NCBI GenBank assembly: GCA_947260045.1
Contig: CAMYOP010000073.1
Location: forward strand, 1-10,005
Direction: 5' to 3'
DNA length: 10,005 nucleotides
From: an uncultured Desulfobulbaceae bacterium
GTDB taxonomy: Bacteria > Desulfobacterota > Desulfobulbia > Desulfobulbales > Desulfobulbaceae
Part shown: piece by piece, positions 1 through 5,807 of the stretch
Position numbering within the stretch: position 1 is the stretch's first letter
How the letters are laid out: every line of letters starts with the position of its first letter
The notes under the pieces: generated by a model
Told to the model about the DNA's origin: nothing
Database searches by the model: none
Seen by the model: only the letters and a program-made list of their open reading frames with translations
Program-made: the position numbers and the translations under genes

Positions 1-182
1 CATAACAAAGAGCCCTTGTTTTCATTTTATTCAAGCACCTTCCTTAACTTTTGAAATAGTCTTTGATACACTTCTTAGAAGAGATACTCGTGCTGGATTT
101 TATTTTTAAAAAATAAACTTTCATCCATCAGCCCTGCAGAAAGAAATTTCTGTCTCCATATGTTTTTCATTACAGGCAGCAA

Positions 183-2690
183 ATGAGCAAAAAACTCATA
201 CTTTCCATACTTCTCGTGTTCATGACTTGTGCATATATTTTTTACCTTCCCTATAATGAAGTGAAGAAAAAAACTATTCGTTCCATTAAGGCTGAACAGT
301 TTGCCATGTTAGAGATAGGAGCCAGAGGGATAGAGGATTTTTTTCACCATTTCAACAGTTTGCTCGATCATTTTTCAAAAGATCTAGAAATTATAGATCT
401 CAATGATAAAGGGAAAATCCATCTTGAAGATTTCTATAATAACCACAAGGCTGAGATCAGTGCTGTAACCAGGATAGATGCCTTGGGAAAAATTATTCAT
501 ACCATTCCCTATAATGCCCAGGCAATAGGCGCGGATGTCTCCGGGCAAGAGCATAATGCAAAAATCATGCAGGAACATGCTCCCATAGTGAGCGATGTGT
601 TTATATCAGTTCAGGGCTATAAAACCGTAGCCTATGCCTATCCAGTCTTTAAGGAAGGCATATATAACGGCTGTATTACTATCCTGATTCCTTTTTCCAA
701 ATTAGCCAGCCGCTATCTTGATGGAATCAAAATAGGAGAGAGCGGCTATGCATGGATGACCAGCTCCAAGGGGCTAATGCTTTACTGTCCCTTTGTCGGA
801 CACACTGAACAGTCTCTTTTTAAAATTTTTCCCAATTCTCCAGATATAGTTGAGATGGCAGAAAACATGCTTAAGGGGAGACAGGGCAGTACCACTTATA
901 CAGACTATACAGGTCATGAGATATCGGGCAAGCCAGTGATACAGCTTGCTACCTATATGCCGATTGAACTTCCTGGAAATTTCTGGTCCGTCGTTTTGGC
1001 GACTCCTGAGGCTGAAATTTTTGAAACCATGAATGATTTTAAAAATAAATGGCTCTATATTATTTTTCTGCTTACCTGTGCAACAGCCTTGATTACTTAC
1101 TACATGAGTAAAGCGTTGATAATTGTTGAGGAGGAAAAAAAACGCAAAAAAACGGAGGAATCCCTGCGCGAAAGTGAGGAAAAATATCGCCTCCTGATTG
1201 AAAGTGCAAATGACGCTATTTTTATTGCCCAGGAAAACAAGCTTCCTTTTTCTAATAAGCAGACAGAACAACTGTTAGGGAGAACAAGGGAAGAAATTGC
1301 TTTAGTTCCCTTTGTCGATTTCATTCATCCAGAGGATCGTCAGATGGTCCTGGAAAGACATCAGCGAAGAATTCAGGGTGAAGAGTTAGAAAACACCTAC
1401 TGCTTTCGCCTCATCAAAGCGACAGGTGACGTTATCTGGGTGGAGCTTAATACAGTATTTGCTATGTGGGACAGGAAGCCCGCAACCCTTAATTTTTTAC
1501 GAGATATTACAGCCCAGAAGAAATTGGAAGATTCGCTCAGACAGTCCCAGAAAATGGAAGCCATTGGTCGGCTGGCAGGGGGTATCGCCCATGATTTTAA
1601 TAATATCCTGACCGCAATAATCGCCTACACCGATTTTGGCAAAATGAAGCTCGACCAGGATCATCCTTTAAATGCTGATTTAGATGGAATTCTTAAGGCT
1701 GCTGACAGAGCGAAAAAATTGGTGAAACAGATTCTTACCTTCAGTCGACAGACTGAACAGATGAAAGGGCCAGTTGCCCTTGACAATGTTGTACGGGAGG
1801 CTTTGGCTCTATTGCGTGCGACCATCCCGTCCAGCATTGAAATCAGACAGCATTATTCCTTCCGTCATAATATCATCATGGCAGATCCAACCCAGATGCA
1901 TCAGGTGGTAATGAACCTGTGTACGAATGCTTCTCAGGCCTTAGAGGAAAATGAGGGCATCATTGAGGTTGCTCTTGAAAATGAAGAATTTACCGAAAAA
2001 GATGTCGCGGCAGGACTTGTGCCAGCAGCAGGGATGTATATAAAATTATCAGTAAAGGATAACGGTCTTGGTATGGACCCTGCCGAGGCGCAGCAGGTTT
2101 TTGAGCCCTATTACACCACCAAAGATTTTGGTAAGGGCTCAGGCATGGGGCTTGCCGTTGTCCATGGAATAGTAAAAGGACATGATGGTAAAATCATCTT
2201 GAAAAGTGAACCTGGCCAAGGGACTGTTTTTCAAACATATTTTCCAGTAGCACATCAGGGGGATGTTGCAATAGAAGATGAGGACGACATCCTTCTGACT
2301 GGCACTGAACATATTTTACTTGTGGATGATGAAGAGATTATCACCCAGTTGATTGGCCGTTACCTACGAGAGCTTGGCTACCAGGTCAGTGAAGCGATAG
2401 ATGGTACGTCTGCCTATGCAATGTTTACCAAAAACCCTGATGAATTTGATCTTGTCATAACTGACCAGACTATGCCTGGTTGTACTGGGGCTGAACTGGT
2501 TGAAAAAATACTTGCCCTGCGACCTGGCATACCTATAATTATTACAACAGGATACAGTTCCAGCCTGTCCCGCCAAAAAGCCCTTGACTTAGGTGCAAGG
2601 GAGCTTTTGATGAAACCAATGGAGAATAGGGAGTTGATGGTTTTGATGCGATCTATTCTGGACAGTGAAAAGAATACTTCTGCAAGCTGA
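183..2690 (+). CDS. Hybrid sensor histidine kinase: Cache-like sensor, PAS, HisKA, HATPase, receiver
   Basis: A membrane-bound two-component kinase of 835 residues that autophosphorylates and passes phosphate to its own C-terminal receiver. Two hydrophobic helices (about 5-22 and 290-308) flank a roughly 265-residue periplasmic region that looks like a double-Cache ligand sensor; its ligand cannot be read from sequence. A linker coiled coil (about 312-335) leads to a PAS domain (about 335-445, with HPEDR at 382-386). The HisKA H-box is GIAHDFNN with phospho-acceptor H470. The ATPase domain has the N-box around N582, DNGLGM at 626-631 and GSGMGLAV at 652-659. The receiver has the acidic pair D715/D716, acceptor D761, T789 and K811, all intact. 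The ATG start has only a weak Shine-Dalgarno (AGG at 174-176). No partner regulator lies beside it on this strand, so it appears orphan or works through a distant phosphotransfer protein. The domain calls are firm; the ligand and pathway are unknown. Confidence 0.93.
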   Translation: MSKKLILSILLVFMTCAYIFYLPYNEVKKKTIRSIKAEQFAMLEIGARGIEDFFHHFNSLLDHFSKDLEIIDLNDKGKIHLEDFYNNHKAEISAVTRIDALGKIIHTIPYNAQAIGADVSGQEHNAKIMQEHAPIVSDVFISVQGYKTVAYAYPVFKEGIYNGCITILIPFSKLASRYLDGIKIGESGYAWMTSSKGLMLYCPFVGHTEQSLFKIFPNSPDIVEMAENMLKGRQGSTTYTDYTGHEISGKPVIQLATYMPIELPGNFWSVVLATPEAEIFETMNDFKNKWLYIIFLLTCATALITYYMSKALIIVEEEKKRKKTEESLRESEEKYRLLIESANDAIFIAQENKLPFSNKQTEQLLGRTREEIALVPFVDFIHPEDRQMVLERHQRRIQGEELENTYCFRLIKATGDVIWVELNTVFAMWDRKPATLNFLRDITAQKKLEDSLRQSQKMEAIGRLAGGIAHDFNNILTAIIAYTDFGKMKLDQDHPLNADLDGILKAADRAKKLVKQILTFSRQTEQMKGPVALDNVVREALALLRATIPSSIEIRQHYSFRHNIIMADPTQMHQVVMNLCTNASQALEENEGIIEVALENEEFTEKDVAAGLVPAAGMYIKLSVKDNGLGMDPAEAQQVFEPYYTTKDFGKGSGMGLAVVHGIVKGHDGKIILKSEPGQGTVFQTYFPVAHQGDVAIEDEDDILLTGTEHILLVDDEEIITQLIGRYLRELGYQVSEAIDGTSAYAMFTKNPDEFDLVITDQTMPGCTGAELVEKILALRPGIPIIITTGYSSSLSRQKALDLGARELLMKPMENRELMVLMRSILDSEKNTSAS

Positions 2691-3160
2691 ATGCCTATCA
2701 TGGATGTGCTACCTTTATATATTAAATGAAATCACATTATAAATTGTAAAGTGGCTTTGAGAAAACCTTCGCCTTTCCTGTCACTTATAAGCAAAGTCTC
2801 AAGCTAAGAATAAGAAGTTCACAGCCTTCATGGATACGGGCCTCATCTTTTAAAAAGAACGTGCGCTTATAGTCCTTCACATATCAAGCAGGTTCATCAG
2901 GCGAGAAATTTTTTTAATAGGGAACTTGTCTTGCTTATTCTTTTTTGGGCAAACACATTTAGCTTATTTTAACATGCATTTTTATGAAACGGAATTTTTT
3001 GGGTCTGCTACGAGTAGGGCTGAGTTGATCTCTTTGGATAAAGATTGTACATCCTATGGTTATTTTGGCGTAATTTCAAGTCATTATTTTGTGAGTATAC
3101 TTTTGTTCCGGTCCTGCTGAGTATTGTTTTGAGGAATAGCTGGGAAGGGTGGGCAAGAGG
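2691..3160. other. Gene-poor intergenic stretch
   Basis: This stretch between the hybrid kinase and the miniprotein terminator holds no convincing gene. The longest open frame (2926-3120, plus) needs a TTG start, has no Shine-Dalgarno and encodes an unremarkable sequence. I see no clear intrinsic terminator for the upstream kinase, no tRNA and no tandem repeat. A short complementary pair (TTGAGA near 2756, TCTCAA near 2797) is too weak to call. The length leaves room for a small RNA or a decayed gene, but nothing in the bases supports either directly. Confidence 0.5.
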
Positions 3161-3213
3161 TTAAAAAAATTCCAGGTACTGTCTTTTCTACCAAAGAAAA
3201 CACAGTACCTGGA
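3161..3213 (-). terminator. Intrinsic terminator of the miniprotein gene
   Basis: A perfect 12-bp stem (3171-3182 with 3202-3213, arm TCCAGGTACTGT on the plus strand) is followed inward by one C-C mismatch and 6 more pairs (3184-3189 with 3195-3200) closing a 5-nt loop. On the minus strand the stem is followed directly by a run of seven T (complement of 3163-3169). It lies 32 nt beyond the stop codon of the 71-residue gene. There is no matching T-run on the other side, so it acts on minus-strand transcription. Confidence 0.88.
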
Positions 3214-3245
3214 TGAAGGGGTGAATACGAAGGTATCCGATTAGA

Positions 3246-3461
3246 TTAGATGCTAATCGTTGCGCTAAGGTAACCTTGTATAACCCCAAGAGCTCCAGCG
3301 TCAACCAGTGCACCGACCAGGCAGGAAATTGCCCAGATTCCAATTAGTGCACCAGAAACAAAGATTAAACTGCTGCCATAATCGGCTGCTTCATGGATCA
3401 TTTCATCGTGTCCGTCTTCTAAGTGAATTGCCATCGTGTTATTTTTGGATGTTTTTTTCAT
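3246..3461 (-). CDS. 71-residue membrane miniprotein, probable sigma-54-controlled output
   Basis: I do not recognise a characterised family. The N-terminal 28 residues are polar, acidic and contain three histidines (HLEDGHDEMIHE, residues 13-24). They are followed by a strongly hydrophobic, glycine-rich helix (about 29-53, containing C47) and a second short nonpolar tail (about 54-71, DAGALGVIQGY). It is probably an inner-membrane protein with one helix plus a second partial or re-entrant one. There is good evidence that the gene is real: a near-perfect AAGGAGG Shine-Dalgarno (3468-3474) sits 6 nt before the ATG, a sigma-54-like promoter lies about 70 bp upstream, and a strong terminator follows the stop. 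A second in-frame ATG at residue 10 is less likely because the Shine-Dalgarno fits the first. It lies downstream of, and on the same strand as, the heme kinase and NtrC-type regulator, which suggests it is their target. Its function is unknown; a small regulator or subunit of a membrane complex is one guess. Confidence 0.85.
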   Translation of the reverse strand: MKKTSKNNTMAIHLEDGHDEMIHEAADYGSSLIFVSGALIGIWAISCLVGALVDAGALGVIQGYLSATISI

Positions 3462-3467
3462 GACTTG

Positions 3468-3474
3468 CCTCCTT
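3468..3474 (-). promoter_or_regulatory. Strong Shine-Dalgarno for the miniprotein
   Basis: The minus strand reads AAGGAGG ending 6 nt before the ATG at 3461. It is the best ribosome binding site in the window; the two signalling genes upstream have almost none. It fixes the start codon and suggests high translation of the miniprotein. Confidence 0.85.
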
Positions 3475-3531
3475 AGCTTTTTTTGGCAGAGTTTCTATTG
3501 CTCTTTGTTGATGATCTTTGCCATTTATATA

Positions 3532-3546
3532 GCATCAAGCATGCCA
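3532..3546 (-). promoter_or_regulatory. Candidate sigma-54 (-24/-12) promoter
   Basis: The minus strand reads TGGCATGCTTGATGC. Compared with the sigma-54 consensus TGGCACG-N4-TTGC, only two positions differ (C to T after TGGCA, and the first T of TTGC to A). The invariant GG (3544-3545) and GC (3532-3533) are kept at the required spacing. The next bases, TATATAA, are AT-rich, as expected for the melting region. Transcription would begin near 3521, leaving a leader of about 60 nt before the miniprotein. An AAA+ sigma-54 activator gene in the same cluster and matching upstream dyads strengthen the call. Confidence 0.72.
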
Positions 3547-3574
3547 GAATAGACATTAGAAGCCGTTATCTTTG

Positions 3575-3587
3575 TAATTACTTGAAT
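3575..3587 (-). promoter_or_regulatory. Candidate IHF bending site
   Basis: The minus strand reads ATTCAAGTAATTA, one mismatch from the IHF consensus WATCAANNNNTTR, with an AT-rich flank at about 3590-3601. It lies between the candidate sigma-54 promoter and the enhancer-like repeats, where IHF commonly bends DNA so that an activator can reach sigma-54 polymerase. The motif is degenerate and would occur by chance in AT-rich DNA, so position is the main argument. Confidence 0.35.
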
Positions 3588-3636
3588 CTTATATATTTTT
3601 TCTTGGACGGAAGGGGTGCTAGTTTTTTTTACCGAA

Positions 3637-3694
3637 TGTTGCAACAGTGTTGCACTACACAATGTGTTGCATGGGATGCGACACATCTGTTGCA
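3637..3694. promoter_or_regulatory. Cluster of TGTTGCA half-sites: probable enhancer for the NtrC-type regulator
   Basis: Four exact TGTTGCA heptamers lie on the plus strand (3637-3643, 3648-3654, 3665-3671, 3688-3694), with inverted copies TGCAACA (3640-3646) and TGCGACA (3677-3683). They form two dyads. One is TGCAACA-G-TGTTGCA (3640-3654, perfect). The other has 11-bp arms around GGG (3662-3686, one mismatch), in which TGTTGCA and TGCGACA are 5 bp apart. The cluster is about 90-150 bp upstream of the candidate -24 element, typical enhancer distance for sigma-54 activators. A run of ten A (3694-3703) adjoins it. The likely binder is the Fis-type helix-turn-helix of the regulator at 5808-7628. 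Confidence 0.68.
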
Positions 3695-3704
3695 AAAAAA
3701 AAAT

Positions 3705-5786
3705 TTAGGAAGAAAGAGTTTCGTTTGTGGGAATATCGACAGTGGCCACGGTGGGGCCTCCAGGTTGACTGTCTATGCGCAGTGATCCCTGGTGATCACG
3801 GATTAAGCCTTTACTGATATTGAGGCCCAGGCCCGTTCCTTTGCCTGGCGGTTTGGTTGTAAAAAGACTATCGAAAATATGATCTATAATGTCCTGGGCA
3901 ATACCTGCTCCCCAATCGCTTACTGTTGTTCTGATAAATTTTTTGTCTGTTTCTTGTATGAGAATACTTTTAATCTGCAATCGCTTATCAGGTGAGCTCT
4001 TAGGGAATTTTTGGTTGAGGGCATAGGAGGCGTTTGTCAGCAGGTTAACAAAAACCTGTTGCAACTGTTGTGGGTTTCCTTTCAAGAATGGCAGGTCATT
4101 GTCCACCTGAACTTCAAGAATAATTTCGTCTCTATTGAATTGATGCATCAGGAGGGAAATCGAGTCGTTTATTACATCCACTAACTTGATTTCCTCTGCT
4201 AACTCATCCCGTTGTCTGGCAAATGTCAGTAGGTTTCGAACAATGAGAGCGATGCGCTCAGACTCTTTAATGATGCGCTGGGTAATATTTATCCGTTCTT
4301 TGTCCTGCTCTGCCTCATTTTCTGCATCATCAAGGAGCAACTGTGAATAATTGATAATACCGTTTATGGGATTATTGATCTCATGGGCAACTCCTGCAGC
4401 AAGTTCTCCAATTGCAGCCAGCTGGCCCGAGCGCAGTGCCTCGTTTTTTCGAGCTTTTTCCTCAGTTATATCTCTGATTGTGGCAATGAGTACTCTTTCT
4501 GCTTTGGAGTCCATTTCACTCAGTGAAATTTCCATGGGAAAATGCTCTCCTCCCTTACGGATACCTGTAACCTCTTCAGGGGAACCGAGAACCGTCCGGA
4601 GATCTTTGTAGAGAGAGTGTTGGCTTTCAGGAGATTTTTCGTTATTTTTCGGTATGCGCAGGAGCAGGTCAATACGTTTGCCGGCAAGTTCTGCAGAATC
4701 ATATTGGAATATTTTGCAGGCAGCACTATTCATGGACTCTATGGTGCACTGTTCGTCCATGGTTATGAGCCCGTCAAGCATGTTCTCTATTATGGAACGC
4801 GTTTTGGCTTCTGCATGTTCACGTTCTACAATGGATTCATTTATGGAATGGGATCCAAGAAATATGCCCATGATCCCAAGAATCCAGACGGTAATATGGG
4901 CTAGAGAAAGCATGAGAACATCCTTTTTATAAAGAGAGAGTAAGAGCGTCATGGGTACGGAAACGGAGATTCCACCACGGATATCCTCCACATCATAGCC
5001 CTGCTGGACGTGACACTGAAGGCATTCGGAGCCAGTTATCATTGGACGCATCAGCCTGAGATAGGGTTGCCCGTCCATGACCTCAACAGAGCTCACTTCT
5101 TCGACACCTTGTTCAAATTTCTCCAAAGCCAGCGTTTCCCATTCATCAGCTTCATTTTCCGGCCTGAGGGGATCAAGGCTTGTGATATGACCATAAATTT
5201 TGGAGTGAGGTGCCTGCATCTCGTAGACCTGACGGATCATATATTCGGGATTTATCAGGGTCATTGATTTGCCCGAAGAGGTCGCAGCTTCGTGTTCTTG
5301 GGATTGAAGAAGGTCAATTAAATAGGGATTTGGCTGGGTTTCATTGGTAATTGGTACATAAACGCCATTGTGTTTGGTTGCCCAGAGATAATAAATCAGA
5401 TCTTTTTCATAGATCGTTCTGGCCTCATTTTTGGCTACCTCCTGAACTTCCTGTTTCTGCTGCATGATATTCCAGAGCAGAGAGGAGCCAAGACCAATTG
5501 TCCAAAACAGGGCAAAAAGCCAGGTATAATGGACCATTTTAAGTTTCAGCATACTTCCGGAAGAGCTTTTTTGACCTTCCAGCAAGCCACAGATAATAAT
5601 GGTAAGCAGCGACATCATGGTGCCGATAATAAAATGAGACTGGTCAAAATAAGAAATTTCAGGATGGAGAAAAAAGTCGGCCAGGGCATGTAGGTTACCC
5701 ATGAAAATCGTGGCCAGGACATAGAGAATTATCCGCTGGGAAATATTAATATTTTTTGTGAAAATGTTTGGTTGTTTAGGTCCCAT
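3705..5786 (-). CDS. Membrane sensor histidine kinase with periplasmic c-type heme (DUF3365/Tll0287-like) domain and PAS
   Basis: A 693-residue sensor kinase. Three membrane helices (about 17-38, 51-69, 87-108) precede a periplasmic region of about 180 residues, and a fourth helix (about 289-311) returns to the cytoplasm. The periplasmic part resembles the DUF3365/Tll0287 heme sensor family and contains the covalent heme motif CLQCH (C255, C258, H259). This predicted topology puts the motif where cytochrome c maturation works. A PAS domain (about 326-443), the H-box AAGVAHEINNP with acceptor H468, N-box N585, G1 box DWGAGI (624-629) and GKGTGLGL (648-655) follow. There is no receiver, so it should phosphorylate a separate regulator. 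That regulator gene ends 21 bp upstream, which implies one operon. The start lacks a clear Shine-Dalgarno. The stop codon adjoins the enhancer-like repeats and no terminator separates it from the miniprotein. The expected signal is redox state or a diatomic gas; which one is inference. Confidence 0.93.
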   Translation of the reverse strand: MGPKQPNIFTKNINISQRIILYVLATIFMGNLHALADFFLHPEISYFDQSHFIIGTMMSLLTIIICGLLEGQKSSSGSMLKLKMVHYTWLFALFWTIGLGSSLLWNIMQQKQEVQEVAKNEARTIYEKDLIYYLWATKHNGVYVPITNETQPNPYLIDLLQSQEHEAATSSGKSMTLINPEYMIRQVYEMQAPHSKIYGHITSLDPLRPENEADEWETLALEKFEQGVEEVSSVEVMDGQPYLRLMRPMITGSECLQCHVQQGYDVEDIRGGISVSVPMTLLLSLYKKDVLMLSLAHITVWILGIMGIFLGSHSINESIVEREHAEAKTRSIIENMLDGLITMDEQCTIESMNSAACKIFQYDSAELAGKRIDLLLRIPKNNEKSPESQHSLYKDLRTVLGSPEEVTGIRKGGEHFPMEISLSEMDSKAERVLIATIRDITEEKARKNEALRSGQLAAIGELAAGVAHEINNPINGIINYSQLLLDDAENEAEQDKERINITQRIIKESERIALIVRNLLTFARQRDELAEEIKLVDVINDSISLLMHQFNRDEIILEVQVDNDLPFLKGNPQQLQQVFVNLLTNASYALNQKFPKSSPDKRLQIKSILIQETDKKFIRTTVSDWGAGIAQDIIDHIFDSLFTTKPPGKGTGLGLNISKGLIRDHQGSLRIDSQPGGPTVATVDIPTNETLSS

Positions 5787-5807
5787 AAATATGGAAATGA
5801 ATTGAAT

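Noticed and set aside
51..90. Sigma-70-like boxes upstream of the hybrid kinase (TTGAAA at 51, TTGATA at 63, GATACT at 83)
   Set aside because: No pair has an acceptable spacing, so no promoter is called.
137..152. Short hairpin CAGAAA-GAAA-TTTCTG in the leader of the hybrid kinase
   Set aside because: A 6-bp AT-rich stem with no T-run or conserved context; expected by chance.
2926..3120. A 64-codon plus-strand open frame in the intergenic region
   Set aside because: It needs a TTG start, has no Shine-Dalgarno and its product has no recognisable fold or composition; probably chance in T-rich DNA.
3694..3704. T-run on the minus strand right after the kinase stop, as an intrinsic terminator
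   Set aside because: No hairpin precedes it in the direction of transcription; the dyads lie after it, and no T-run follows them.
3483..3785. A 100-codon plus-strand open frame spanning the enhancer region
   Set aside because: It overlaps the antisense 3' end of the kinase and the regulatory repeats, is rich in unusual residues and lacks a ribosome binding site; the DNA is better explained as the control region.
4057..4070. Further TGTTGCA copies inside coding sequence (kinase near 4058, regulator near 6145)
   Set aside because: They are isolated, and explained by codons such as Gln-Gln runs; not clustered like the intergenic set.
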